Part shown: in pieces, positions 1 to 8,086 of the stretch
Numbering within the stretch: the stretch's first letter is position 1
Layout: each line of letters begins with the position of its first letter
Translations under genes and position numbers: made by a program
From: Pseudomonadota bacterium
GTDB lineage: Bacteria > SAR324 > NAC60-12
NCBI GenBank assembly: GCA_014381795.1
Contig: JACNKY010000272.1
Coordinates: forward strand, 1-14,011
DNA: 14,011 nucleotides
Direction of reading: 5' to 3'
Notes under the pieces: model-generated
The model's database searches: none
Seen by the model: only the letters and a program-made list of their open reading frames with translations
What the model was told of the DNA's origin: nothing

Positions 1-73
1 GATGAAAATTCTTTCTGAGTGTGAGTACCTTGAAATTATTAAACTTTATACTCCATGATCTAGTAAATTAGTA

Positions 74-104
74 TTGAATTCAAGTAAGAACGTAGATTTA
101 TAAA
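74..104 (+). promoter_or_regulatory. Candidate sigma70-type promoter for the 209-residue gene
   Basis: A -35-like TTGAAT sits at 74-79. It is followed by TTTATA at 97-102 with a 17-base spacer, or by the better hexamer TATAAA at 99-104 with a long 19-base spacer. A start near 111 would leave about 85 bases of leader. In an AT-rich region such matches occur by chance, so this is weak. Confidence 0.27.
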
Positions 105-145
105 CTTAAAAAAATGGCTTAAAACTTGAATGCCTGAATGCTGGT

Positions 146-155
146 TGATTAATCA
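146..155. promoter_or_regulatory. 10-base perfect palindrome TGATTAATCA, possible operator
   Basis: The palindrome lies between the candidate promoter and the ATG at 196, 40 bases before the start codon. Its dyad symmetry would suit a dimeric regulator, but one short AT-rich palindrome is weak evidence and no second copy was noticed nearby. Confidence 0.2.
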
Positions 156-195
156 TGACAATTTATCTAGTTTTACACATCATTCTTCGTAAATT

Positions 196-825
196 ATGCA
201 GGTTACTGCTAAAACTATTCCAGACAAACAAGCTGGCCTGGAGCGACAGATCCAGAATAAAGAAAACCACACTGTCACAAGTTCCAAAGCTCAAGGCATA
301 AAAACGACTGAAAAACTTGTTGACGCAAATGGCGCGGAACGCAACGAGACGTCACAGTATCTAAAAGTTCTCTCAAGAATAGAAAACCTGCTGATCCAGG
401 AAAAGTTACCGGATGCAGCAATTGAAGGTTTTGTGGGGGCGGTTAAAAAACAGCTTGATGCAATGAGTGAAGCAGACAGTCAAATGCTGTTAAAACTCCC
501 TGAGGCAGTTGAACTAGAATTGAAAAGTGTGGATGAGTTGCCTGAGTTGATCAAGAAAGAAATCAGGGATCAAAGTAAAACACCGGCATTGCTTAAATTG
601 CTGCGCCAGCCGAAATTCGCGGATTTAATGCGAACAGACAGTAAACCTGCTGCGCAAACCTACACTGCACAGTCAGCACAGACTCCCGTTTCAGCGATAC
701 CAACTCGGATCAATATTTTAGATATTCCGAAAGTTAATGAAAAACCGGTTCTTGCTTCCGTACCGAAACCCGTCTTAAACCCAGCAAACAAGAAAAGTTC
801 AGGCATGACAAAGCTAACCGTCTAA
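196..825 (+). CDS. Uncharacterised 209-residue protein with helical core and disordered ends
   Basis: I do not recognise this protein. It has no signal peptide, no membrane segment and no cysteine, so it is probably cytoplasmic. Residues 1-50 are polar and rich in Lys, Thr, Gln and Glu. Residues 53-147 read as amphipathic helices with regularly spaced Leu, Ile and Val and many charges. Residues 150-209 are rich in Pro, Ala, Thr, Ser and Lys and look disordered, with basic KP and PK pairs near the end. An in-frame TAA at 190-192 makes ATG 196 the first possible start apart from an ATT. No Shine-Dalgarno sequence is visible. It converges on the bactofilin gene with a 37-base gap. The long open frame and the contrast between ordered core and low-complexity tails support a real gene. 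A scaffold or adaptor role is possible but is speculation. Confidence 0.7.
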   Translation: MQVTAKTIPDKQAGLERQIQNKENHTVTSSKAQGIKTTEKLVDANGAERNETSQYLKVLSRIENLLIQEKLPDAAIEGFVGAVKKQLDAMSEADSQMLLKLPEAVELELKSVDELPELIKKEIRDQSKTPALLKLLRQPKFADLMRTDSKPAAQTYTAQSAQTPVSAIPTRINILDIPKVNEKPVLASVPKPVLNPANKKSSGMTKLTV

Positions 826-862
826 GGAAACTTTTAAAAACGCAAATCTTTGAATTTACAAA

Positions 863-1195
863 TTAGACTGTGGATTTCTTAATGAATTTGCCGACAAATT
901 CACTACCTATTTTCATTTCAAGCCGACCGAGTGGTGTAATGATGTTTCCCTTGACTTTCGCATTGCCCATAATTTCCACAAGTTTTGTAGCGTTTAAATC
1001 ACCTTCCACCATACCGTCAACCCGAATCACGGGTGCGACAATCTGACCTTTAACTTTACCTAATGCACCTACGATTACCGTATGTTTACTGGTAATACTG
1101 CCTACATAACTTCCATCAATCCGGATACTGTCTTTGCTTGAAAGACTGCCTTCTAGTTGTAAATCCGGACCTAAATATCCTTTAACAAGTTTCAT
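863..1195 (-). CDS. Bactofilin (polymer-forming cytoskeletal protein)
   Basis: Bactofilins polymerise without nucleotide into filaments that act in cell shape, stalk or pole organisation and local peptidoglycan synthesis. At 110 residues this is close to the bare family core. The whole chain reads as a right-handed beta-helix: short beta strands with glycines at turn positions and periodic Val/Ile, such as the IRIDGSYVGSI stretch near residues 24-34, then VKGQIVAPVIRVDGMVEGDL and VKGNIITPLGRLEMK further on. These match the family's repeated pattern of a hydrophobic residue, G, then V/I. The N-terminal tail before the first strand is short and there is no membrane anchor. An AAAGG ribosome site lies 7 bases before the ATG. 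It lies downstream of the aminotransferase with a 73-base gap. No M23 peptidase partner gene is seen in the window. Confidence 0.9.
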   Translation of the reverse strand: MKLVKGYLGPDLQLEGSLSSKDSIRIDGSYVGSITSKHTVIVGALGKVKGQIVAPVIRVDGMVEGDLNATKLVEIMGNAKVKGNIITPLGRLEMKIGSEFVGKFIKKSTV

Positions 1196-1238
1196 CCTTG
1201 AACCTTTTTTCTATATTATTATTATGCAGACGAGTAGA

Positions 1239-1266
1239 TTTATAATCATGTTTTAAGCTGGTGCAA
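1239..1266 (-). promoter_or_regulatory. Candidate promoter for the bactofilin gene
   Basis: Read on the minus strand, TATAAA (1239-1244) follows TTGCAC (1261-1266) with a 16-base spacer. The -10 is good and the -35 poor (3 of 6). If real, the bactofilin can be transcribed apart from the aminotransferase upstream. Confidence 0.25.
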
Positions 1267-1268
1267 GT

Positions 1269-2534
1269 TCACTGAAGCCACTTTTCAAGTCGCTCACATG
1301 CATCCGCTAATTTTGGAAAGAGACTCGTGTACAATTCCGGACTTGTTTTTCCACTCTGAGGAAAATCCTGCATCAGTTGGGCTCCATCATAATCAACACT
1401 TGCGACACGTACCCCTAAAAAATCATCCGGCATATAAAAATCTGCTCCTGGAAGCAGCGCTACTCCAGTTTCTTCCAAAATTCTTTTGCTCAACTCTTGA
1501 CTGCTGCTTATCCCTCTAGAACTAAGTATATCCTTAAAATTTTCAAAATCTGGAAACAGATAAAAGGCTCCTTGAGGTTCAGGACAATTCAAGCCGATTT
1601 CTACAAATCTTTGCTGCAAAAATTTACCTGCTGCTCCATGTATAGCACTGCAGAGTTCAACATGCTTTCTAACTGACTCATAATTTTTAAATCCAGGCAA
1701 CACAGCATACTGAATAGGTGCACTAACGCAGCTGAAAGTTTCACTTACAAATGCCGAAAGCGGTCGTTTAATTTCACTCAACTCATCCGGAATCATCGCA
1801 AAACCAAGTCGCCAACCTCCTGCGGAAAATGCTTTTGAAACACCGCTAGTGGTTATTGTTCCTTTCGGATAATACCTTGCAATGCCCTCAAATGGAATTT
1901 CACCAAAATTTGTCAGGGCATAAATTTCATCCGAAATTACAATAACGCCATGTTTCCGGCAAACTTCTGCCAATGCTCTTAATTCATCTGGAGTATGAAC
2001 ACTTCCTGTCGGATTACTAGGATTATTAAGAATCAGAATTTTTTGCGGACTTTCCAGTCCAGAACACGTTTTGTCTAATTCTTCCGCCTGTAAACGATAA
2101 CCGTTTTTAATGTCTGTAGTAATTGTAATGAAAGTTTTTGAGCGTATCTTTGCCTGAGGTCCGTAACTGACCCAACTTGGAGCAGGTACAATGAGCGGTC
2201 CTTCCAACAGATAAACGAGTTGGAATATTAGCTCTTTACTTCCGGGACCGATGAATATGTTTTCTAAAGAGTAGTTGTAACCGAATTCGCTTTTAGAAAA
2301 ATCTGCAACCGCTTGCCGTAATTCCGGTAATCCGTATCCGGAAATATACTGTTTGCGCCAGGCGTTTTCTTGCAAAGCAGTCTGCATTGGTTCAGGGACA
2401 GGAAACGGTGATTCACCAAAACCGAGGTGACAAATATCTTGTCCTTCACTACGTAATTTCAGTGCAAGCTGATTGATGAACAAAGTTGCGGATTCTTTTA
2501 AATCACTTATCTGCCTGTTTATAATCGGCTGCAT
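1269..2534 (-). CDS. PLP-dependent class I/II aminotransferase
   Basis: This is a fold-type I aminotransferase that moves an amino group between an amino acid and a 2-oxo acid using pyridoxal phosphate. Visible marks are NPSNPTG at residues 171-177, the cofactor Asp202 in SDEIY with Tyr205, the Schiff-base Lys234 in SGVSKAFSAGGWRLG, and Arg376 in the GVRVAS motif, likely the substrate carboxylate-binding arginine. Length (421) is slightly above the usual 380-400 because of an insert near residues 380-400. The N-terminal GFGESPFPVP motif fits the aspartate/aromatic subgroup, but substrate cannot be read from sequence. An AGAG purine stretch about 9 bases before the ATG may serve as a weak ribosome site. 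It follows the HelD-like gene after 167 bases. No neighbouring gene points to one amino-acid pathway. Confidence 0.92.
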   Translation of the reverse strand: MQPIINRQISDLKESATLFINQLALKLRSEGQDICHLGFGESPFPVPEPMQTALQENAWRKQYISGYGLPELRQAVADFSKSEFGYNYSLENIFIGPGSKELIFQLVYLLEGPLIVPAPSWVSYGPQAKIRSKTFITITTDIKNGYRLQAEELDKTCSGLESPQKILILNNPSNPTGSVHTPDELRALAEVCRKHGVIVISDEIYALTNFGEIPFEGIARYYPKGTITTSGVSKAFSAGGWRLGFAMIPDELSEIKRPLSAFVSETFSCVSAPIQYAVLPGFKNYESVRKHVELCSAIHGAAGKFLQQRFVEIGLNCPEPQGAFYLFPDFENFKDILSSRGISSSQELSKRILEETGVALLPGADFYMPDDFLGVRVASVDYDGAQLMQDFPQSGKTSPELYTSLFPKLADACERLEKWLQ

Positions 2535-2701
2535 TTAATATCTCTACAATTATTGATGAAGCTTAAAAAGTCATAAAAACGTGTCATTGCTTACAAAGCG
2601 AGAAATCTATTTTCTGTTGAGCACTAAATTATTAAGATCTTTATCTTCGTTCAAGATGACAAATAAATAGTTTAGGGATTTTTCGAAGTTATCATTATTA
2701 A
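2535..2701. other. Intergenic gap between helicase and aminotransferase
   Basis: This gap between two leftward genes shows no gene and no clear terminator. Weak promoter-like hexamers occur on the minus strand (TTGAAC, then TAATTT after 17 bases), as do short imperfect inverted repeats around ATCTT/AAGAT, but none is convincing. Confidence 0.35.
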
Positions 2702-5161
2702 TCAATTTGAATGTGATCTTTGCACTATCCCGGAAATTAGCTTGGATGGATTACCGCAATGCAGCAGCCACAGTTGATGAGCTGCTCTGGTCAAACCTAC
2801 ATACAACAATTGTCTGGAACGAATATCAGGGCCGTATGTAGAAGCATCCGCGTCTGCAATGATGACTGTATCAAATTCCAGACCTTTAGTCTGTGAAATG
2901 TCTGTTACATCAATTCCAGGAGTGAATGAAAATTCCTGATCACTGATGAAACGCAGATTAACAAGATCAGTTCTTAGTAAGCCTTCATAGAGTGTCTGGG
3001 CAGCTTCGGGAGTGCGTGTCAAAACAGCGACACTGGCCAGCGGTTCACGGACAGCTAAATCTTCCAGCGTATCAGCAAGAAATGCTACCATCGCACCACG
3101 TTCCCGGAAACGAAAAACATCAACTGGAGCACCGTTACGTGTTGATTCCCAGACAGTATTTACGCTATGTTCACCAATAACTATTTTCGCTGCAGACATT
3201 ATTTCATTGGTCGAACGGTAACCAATCTGTAAAGGCGCTAATGCGGTTACATCGGGTTTTGAACCGTTCGGCAGTGTCAAATGCTCTAGCGACTCGTTCC
3301 ATGTTTCATGTTTCCGTCCAAGCATTATCCGTTGATCCAAATCACCTGCTAAAGTAACACTCGTATGATTTTCAGGTGTTAAACTTACCAGCAGTTGAAA
3401 TTCAAGTGCACCAAAATCCTGAGCTTCATCGAGCATCAAATGAGTATAGCTCAAAAGCTTACCGTTTTTACGCCTTAGCGGACCCATGAGCAGTTGAAAA
3501 AGTATCAGCAAAAGTGAATCATCTTCTTCATCGAGCGATGCTTTTTCATCTGCAAAATTCAGTTCGCCACTGCCGTAACCATCCACTTGATCAATCAGAG
3601 AAATCCGATCTGTATCTATTGCCTCGCCGGCATCCAGACGTTTCTGATATTGTCTAACCGACCAACTCCAGACACTGGTGAGTTGAGTTTCGCTAAATTC
3701 TCCAGGAGCAAGTCGTTCAACTGTTTCAAGCAGTAATTCCTGACTGACTAGACAATCATTCCAAATCTGGGAAGTTAACAAATGCGGTGCTTCAAACAAC
3801 TCCGGAAAAGCCTGTTCCAGTACATTATGAAGTTGTTTTTCCATTCTGGCACTGTCAAGCTTTGTTACATTTTTGATGCTAACTTCTGCTTTTGACCAGT
3901 GCACCAGCCTCAGCAACCTCGGAATCAAAGGTAGGACTGTCAAACTGTCCCATGCCTCAAGCAATAAGTCGAGTCCCTCCACTTTGGCCAGTTTTACTGT
4001 AAACAATTCCCTGAACTTTAAGGTGCGTTTCTTAATTTCTTCATGGTAGTATTTCAACCACAATGGATGTCGTTTCAGTTCAATAACATCCATGGGTGTG
4101 TTTTCAGCATACTGTCCAGGTAGTTCAGGCAGAGCACGTTGTCTAAGTCCGGAGACCCATTTATGGTAAGTCCGCGGACTGACTCCGTTTACTCCCAAAG
4201 CAGGCAGAACTCTGGACATATAGTTTGCTAAAGCCGGTCCGAAAACTATCGGCAATACAGTTTTTGGTTTAAAGTATTGAGGCTTTTTTGTCATCAAATA
4301 AGCCAGTCTATGCAGGGCGACTGTGGTTTTACCGGAACCGGCTCCACCTTGAATTAAGATTATTCCTGATTCAGAATGCGTAATTACCTCAAACTGCTGA
4401 GGATCCACAAGTGCTGTTATTTGACGGAGATGTTTGTCTACCCTGTAACCGGAAAAACTGAGGTCTGTAGTTTTTCCTGAATTGGATGATGACTTTTCTG
4501 GTACTTTAAGTTCATCAAGAATTTTTTCCTGTCCACTTTCCAGACGTGGTGTTTTTTGACTGACCAAATGCCATTTGTTACTTCCACCTTGTGCTGAAGC
4601 TAAATCTTCAAGAATACCACCTGGCCAGTTTATCCTCATCAAGTTGCCATTTTCGATCAACAACATCCTCCGCGTGATCAACTCACCTTCGAGCTCCCTC
4701 TCGCCAATATCTTCCACATACTCATCACCTTCACGGTAACGGTAAAAAATTTGACTGATCGGAGCATTTTTCCAGTCTACGATTGGGCAGGGCAGGTGTG
4801 TTGAAAAGCAGTTCTGGTTACCAATCAGTAGATCACGTACACGGTTGTTTTCACTTAAACGGATGTGTGCAAAATAGGGTGTGTCAAGATTATAACCGGA
4901 AGCAGAATTATGAGAACCCTGATGTGAGTGGAGTAAAACCATCCGTTCCATTTGCGCCATTACTGCAGGTACATCCTCAGGCAGAGTGTCTGCCAGTGAA
5001 TCTCTCAGCTCGATGATGTTCTCAAACTGCAGGTTACTGATATTACTTTCTTTATCTTCTGCTGCAAGCATCAACAAACCTTGTTTTACCAAGAGCAGAA
5101 GTTGTTCCTCCTCTTCCAGTACTTTTGCCTGTTCTGCAGTTAATTCTGTATTATTTCTCAT
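2702..5161 (-). CDS. HelD-like superfamily 1 (UvrD/Rep-type) helicase
   Basis: This ATP-dependent motor belongs to helicase superfamily 1. Motifs are Walker A GGAGSGKTT (272-280), Walker B DEAQD (578-582), motif III GDLDQ (606-610), motif IV-like QIGYRS (645-650), motif V QTKGLEFD (757-764) and motif VI LLYVGLTRA (785-793). The N-terminal 260 residues are not UvrD-like. A charged helical segment (about 1-75) precedes a block with VDWKNAPISQIFYRY (128-142), which matches the VDWRAPVxxxFY signature of the HelD/RNA-polymerase-recycling family. B. subtilis HelD (about 774 residues) frees stalled RNA polymerase from DNA and has similar length and order. A role in clearing RNA polymerase is inferred; a DNA-repair helicase is the alternative. 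It starts 8 bases after murA, and its purine-rich ribosome site overlaps the murA stop, implying translational coupling. Confidence 0.88.
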   Translation of the reverse strand: MRNNTELTAEQAKVLEEEEQLLLLVKQGLLMLAAEDKESNISNLQFENIIELRDSLADTLPEDVPAVMAQMERMVLLHSHQGSHNSASGYNLDTPYFAHIRLSENNRVRDLLIGNQNCFSTHLPCPIVDWKNAPISQIFYRYREGDEYVEDIGERELEGELITRRMLLIENGNLMRINWPGGILEDLASAQGGSNKWHLVSQKTPRLESGQEKILDELKVPEKSSSNSGKTTDLSFSGYRVDKHLRQITALVDPQQFEVITHSESGIILIQGGAGSGKTTVALHRLAYLMTKKPQYFKPKTVLPIVFGPALANYMSRVLPALGVNGVSPRTYHKWVSGLRQRALPELPGQYAENTPMDVIELKRHPLWLKYYHEEIKKRTLKFRELFTVKLAKVEGLDLLLEAWDSLTVLPLIPRLLRLVHWSKAEVSIKNVTKLDSARMEKQLHNVLEQAFPELFEAPHLLTSQIWNDCLVSQELLLETVERLAPGEFSETQLTSVWSWSVRQYQKRLDAGEAIDTDRISLIDQVDGYGSGELNFADEKASLDEEDDSLLLILFQLLMGPLRRKNGKLLSYTHLMLDEAQDFGALEFQLLVSLTPENHTSVTLAGDLDQRIMLGRKHETWNESLEHLTLPNGSKPDVTALAPLQIGYRSTNEIMSAAKIVIGEHSVNTVWESTRNGAPVDVFRFRERGAMVAFLADTLEDLAVREPLASVAVLTRTPEAAQTLYEGLLRTDLVNLRFISDQEFSFTPGIDVTDISQTKGLEFDTVIIADADASTYGPDIRSRQLLYVGLTRAAHQLWLLHCGNPSKLISGIVQRSHSN

Positions 5162-5169
5162 TCTTCTTG

Positions 5170-6456
5170 TTATTCATTCACTCTTTGAATTTTAGCACCC
5201 AATGCATTGAGCCTCTGGTCAATTTTTTCATATCCACGATCTATCTGATCAATATTATGTATTTCAGTTGTACCTTTTGCACCAAGTGCTGCAATCAACA
5301 AAGCCATACCTGCTCTAATATCCGGCGATGAAACCCGTGCGCCTTTGAGCGGAGTTGGACCAGAAACAACTGCCCGGTGCGGATCACAAAGAATTATTTG
5401 TGCTCCCATTTCAATTAGCTTATCTACCCAGAATAAACGGCTTTCAAACATTTTTTCAAAAATTAAAACTGCACCTGTACACTGAGTGGCAACCACTGTC
5501 ATGATACTGGTTAGATCCGCGGGAAATCCCGGCCAGGGCGCGTCGTCAATTTTTGGTATTCCTCCTGGAACATCTTTTTGAACTGCAAGTATTTGTTTTT
5601 TCGGAATCAGCAAATCGTTGCCTTCAACTATAATTTCAACACCAAGTTTTTCAAACATTAAACGTGTCATCCGCAGATATTCAACACCTGCGTTTTTGAT
5701 CCGCAATTCGCTGCCTGTAACCGCGGCTAATCCTATAAAAGATCCAACTTCCGTGTGATCAGGCTGAATTGTGTAATCTCCTCCTGCCAGTTTTGCTACA
5801 CCTTCGATGATGAGTAAATTGCTGCCGATACCTTTGATTGATGCTCCAAGCATTACCAGAAAATGACAGAGTCCCTGAACGTGCGGTTCACAGGCAGCAT
5901 TATAAATACTGGTTTTACCTTCTGCACTGACCGCTGCCATGACAGCATTTTCTGTAGCCATCACGCTTGCTTCATCGAGGTATATGTCTGTGCCTCTCAA
6001 GGCTTTTGAGCGCATTTGATAGAGTCCATCTTCATTTAGCGTAATCTCTGCACCTAGTTCTTCGAGAGCCAGAAGATGGGTGTGAACCGGTCTTAAACCG
6101 ATACGGTCACCTCCAGGTGCAGGCAGATCTATCGAATTGCTGCGAGCCAGCAGTGGTCCTGCCAGCAGGAATGAGCCTCTGATCTGCTTTGCTCGTTCTG
6201 AGTCCGGAACTGTGGACTGCAAATGGCTGGAATCAAAGCGAAAAGTGTGAGCGTCAATTTGCTTAATTTTTACACCAAGACTGACCAGCAATTCACGCAT
6301 GATCGCAATATCGAGAATATCCGGCACATTGTGTATTGTAACAGCTTCATGTGCCAGCAAAGTTGCTGCAAGTACCGGCAATGCTTCGTTTTTGTTGCCG
6401 GAAGGTGTGATGCTTCCGGAGAGTGAAATACCTCCCTCCACAATAAATTTTTGCAT
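5170..6456 (-). CDS. murA: UDP-N-acetylglucosamine 1-carboxyvinyltransferase (MurA), Cys-to-Asp variant
   Basis: MurA transfers enolpyruvate from PEP to UDP-GlcNAc, the first committed step of peptidoglycan synthesis, in the cytoplasm. The 428-residue length is normal (E. coli 419). Conserved parts include Lys22-Asn23 in SGNKNEALP, the loop [14 protein letters not shown] (111-124) with Arg122, the [12 protein letters not shown] block with the general-base Asp, and the C-terminal [18 protein letters not shown]. The loop residue equal to E. coli Cys115 is Asp117 (codon GAC, 6106-6108). This Cys-to-Asp change is known from Mycobacterium, Chlamydia and Borrelia MurA; it keeps activity but removes the fosfomycin target. 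An AGGA ribosome site lies about 9 bases before the ATG. It heads a tight pair with the HelD-like gene and follows hflX after 149 bases. Confidence 0.96.
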   Translation of the reverse strand: MQKFIVEGGISLSGSITPSGNKNEALPVLAATLLAHEAVTIHNVPDILDIAIMRELLVSLGVKIKQIDAHTFRFDSSHLQSTVPDSERAKQIRGSFLLAGPLLARSNSIDLPAPGGDRIGLRPVHTHLLALEELGAEITLNEDGLYQMRSKALRGTDIYLDEASVMATENAVMAAVSAEGKTSIYNAACEPHVQGLCHFLVMLGASIKGIGSNLLIIEGVAKLAGGDYTIQPDHTEVGSFIGLAAVTGSELRIKNAGVEYLRMTRLMFEKLGVEIIVEGNDLLIPKKQILAVQKDVPGGIPKIDDAPWPGFPADLTSIMTVVATQCTGAVLIFEKMFESRLFWVDKLIEMGAQIILCDPHRAVVSGPTPLKGARVSSPDIRAGMALLIAALGAKGTTEIHNIDQIDRGYEKIDQRLNALGAKIQRVNE

Positions 6457-6503
6457 TTATTTTATTCCTGTTTGTGAAAAATTTGCTGAATGACTTAACT
6501 GCC

Positions 6504-6520
6504 CGAAAAGCGTATTTTCG
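6504..6520. repeat. Short inverted repeat in the murA leader
   Basis: CGAAAA (6504-6509) and TTTTCG (6515-6520) form a perfect 6-bp stem with a 5-base loop, 48 bases before the murA start codon. No T-run follows on the minus strand, so it is unlikely to be a factor-independent terminator for hflX. It might be a leader RNA hairpin of murA, or chance. Confidence 0.25.
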
Positions 6521-6605
6521 TCATCAGCAGAGTCAGGTTATATGTTTTAAAGCTCAGGCTGAATTTTAGTTTTAAGAAATTGAAACAGCAGGTTAATAAA
6601 AACGT

Positions 6606-7913
6606 TTAACTCATTTCCGTGAATCCTGAACCTAAGTGATGGCGCAGTCTTTCCAAATTTCCGGGAATTGTGGTCAATGTCATCATGATACCCTCCTCCT
6701 GATAATCAATATTATCAACTCTGCTCCATTCATATATATTTGCTAAATGTTGTGAGTGCAGATAATCGAGACGAATTGTCACAGTTTTCATGCGTTCATC
6801 AAAAAAAAGCAGGATTCTTTTTCTTATTTTATCAACTAAAGTTGAGCTGTTATCATGTGCGTTTTCTGCAATATTTATCACAGCAACAAAAATTGCCTCA
6901 GGATACATTTTTTCCAACATTAACAAACGTGTAGGAGAAATACGATCTATTTTATTAAACACTTTAAGAATTGGAATATAGCGCGCATCCAGGTCTTCTA
7001 AGACATCTGTGGTCGTTTGCAAATGTTCATCGATATTGTCACTCGCGTCTACAATCTGCAGCAATAAATCCGCATCTTTGACAGTTGAGAGAGTTGAACG
7101 GAATGCCGCCACCACTTCATGAGGAAGATTACTGATGAAACCAACTGTATCAGAAAGCAGGACTTTGGGCCGTGTATCCTCTTCTAAAAGTCGTGTTGTC
7201 GAATCAAGTGTGGCAAATAAGCGATCCTCCACTAACTGTTCTGAATTTGTCAGGGCATTCATTATTGTAGATTTACCTGCATTTGTGTATCCGATCAGGC
7301 TCACCCGCAGGCAATTTGAACGTCGCTGTTTTTGAGTGTTACGTTCCTTTTCAACTCGCTTCAACTGAGCTTTTAAGCGTGTTATTCGCTGCCGCAAAAA
7401 TTGTCTGTCTTTTTCAATTTGCTTTTCACCTGTACCACGTGATGCCCCAATTCCACCTCGTTCCCGGTCAAGGTGTTTCCACAATCCTACTAAACGTGGC
7501 AATAAATATTGAGCTTGCGCTAAACCGATTTGCAGTTTTGCTTCACGGGTACGGGCATTCTTTGCAAAAATTTCAAGAATCACCTGCGTGCGGTCCAGCA
7601 CCTCACATTCTAATATTTTCTCTAAATTCTGGGTCTGTTTAGGACTGAGCTGATTATCCACCAGTACTGCATCAACTTCTTCATTTTTAAGCGTTAATTT
7701 AATCTCATCCAGCTTACCTTTACCAAAAAAATATGCAGGATGAATTTGTGAGCGTGCCTGCACAATTTGTCCTGCCACTTCTCCACCGAGGGAATAGGCG
7801 AGTGACGACATTTCTTCCAGTGAACTCTGGACTTCTGCGTTTGATCTATGCGGCAGTTGTAAGGAAACAATTAAAGCACGTTCCCAATTATTGAATAATC
7901 TGTTCTCGTCCAT
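6606..7913 (-). CDS. hflX: GTPase HflX
   Basis: HflX is a GTPase that binds the large ribosomal subunit, splits stalled or hibernating ribosomes under stress and has been linked to rRNA metabolism. The N-terminal HflX domain (about 1-165) includes the VDNQLSPKQTQNLE segment, the RTQVILEIFAKNARTREAKLQ block and the glycine-rich GGIGASRGTGEKQIEKDR linker. A coiled helical pair (170-195) leads to the G domain: G1 GYTNAGKS (208-215), switch I LDSTTR (236-241), G3 DTVG (255-258) and G4 NKID (320-323). The G5 position, usually an SA-type motif, reads INIAEN near residue 346-351 and lacks the serine. Length (435) is normal. Only a poor ribosome site is visible. A strong extended -10 promoter candidate lies 46 bases upstream. 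Hfq, its partner in E. coli, is not beside it. Confidence 0.95.
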   Translation of the reverse strand: MDENRLFNNWERALIVSLQLPHRSNAEVQSSLEEMSSLAYSLGGEVAGQIVQARSQIHPAYFFGKGKLDEIKLTLKNEEVDAVLVDNQLSPKQTQNLEKILECEVLDRTQVILEIFAKNARTREAKLQIGLAQAQYLLPRLVGLWKHLDRERGGIGASRGTGEKQIEKDRQFLRQRITRLKAQLKRVEKERNTQKQRRSNCLRVSLIGYTNAGKSTIMNALTNSEQLVEDRLFATLDSTTRLLEEDTRPKVLLSDTVGFISNLPHEVVAAFRSTLSTVKDADLLLQIVDASDNIDEHLQTTTDVLEDLDARYIPILKVFNKIDRISPTRLLMLEKMYPEAIFVAVINIAENAHDNSSTLVDKIRKRILLFFDERMKTVTIRLDYLHSQHLANIYEWSRVDNIDYQEEGIMMTLTTIPGNLERLRHHLGSGFTEMS

Positions 7914-7958
7914 TTAGCTCAGGTTTTTGACTAAATTCTTGCTGTATTTTCGCACAAA

Positions 7959-7987
7959 ATTATAGCATAAAAAGCAGGTGAATGTAC
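7959..7987 (-). promoter_or_regulatory. Extended -10 promoter for hflX
   Basis: On the minus strand a perfect TATAAT (7959-7964) is preceded directly by TGC (7965-7967), forming an extended -10. The -35 region is weak: 18 bases upstream is TGTACA (4 of 6), as expected for extended -10 promoters. Transcription would start near 7952, about 38 bases before the hflX ATG. This is the best promoter match on the minus strand in the window. Confidence 0.5.
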
Positions 7988-8010
7988 AATTAATAATTGT
8001 CTTAAAAGAC
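7986..8010. repeat. Overlapping AT-rich inverted repeats upstream of hflX
   Basis: ACAATT-AAT-AATTGT (7986-8000) is a perfect 6-bp stem. GTCTT-AA-AAGAC (7999-8010) is a second 5-bp inverted repeat overlapping it by two bases. They lie next to the hflX -35 region and downstream of the acyl-CoA ligase. They could be an operator for hflX or a weak transcript end for the ligase. No T-run of terminator length follows. Confidence 0.25.
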
Positions 8011-8086
8011 TAACCGAAAGTTAAAATCAGCTCTGGAATTGTATCCGTTTTAAAACTGTCTGTAACATCGCCTGTGTTTTCAGCAG

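Larger units (their letters stand above)
1..195. other. AT-rich leader region before the 209-residue gene
   Basis: No convincing gene is present. It contains a weak promoter candidate (74-104), a 7-base direct repeat TGAATGC at 127-133 and 135-141, and a perfect 10-base palindrome at 146-155. A stop codon (TAA, 190-192) lies in frame just before the ATG at 196, so the downstream protein cannot extend into this region. Frame 2 is open from base 2 to a TGA at 56-58, which could be the tail of an upstream gene but is too short to judge. Confidence 0.5.

Noticed and set aside
2..58. Open frame on the plus strand from the window edge to a TGA at 56-58, possibly the tail of an upstream gene
   Set aside because: Only 18 codons are visible, with no motif; it cannot be told from chance in AT-rich DNA.
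826..862. Possible terminator between the orphan gene and bactofilin
   Set aside because: Only a 5-bp AT-only inverted repeat (AATTT/AAATT) is present at and just past this gap, with no GC stem or T-run.
6537..6542. TATAAC on the minus strand as a possible -10 for murA
   Set aside because: No acceptable -35 hexamer at 16-18 bases; too weak to list as a promoter.
7283..7642. 119-codon ORF on the plus strand
   Set aside because: It lies wholly inside hflX on the other strand, whose motifs are clear; the product has no recognisable features.
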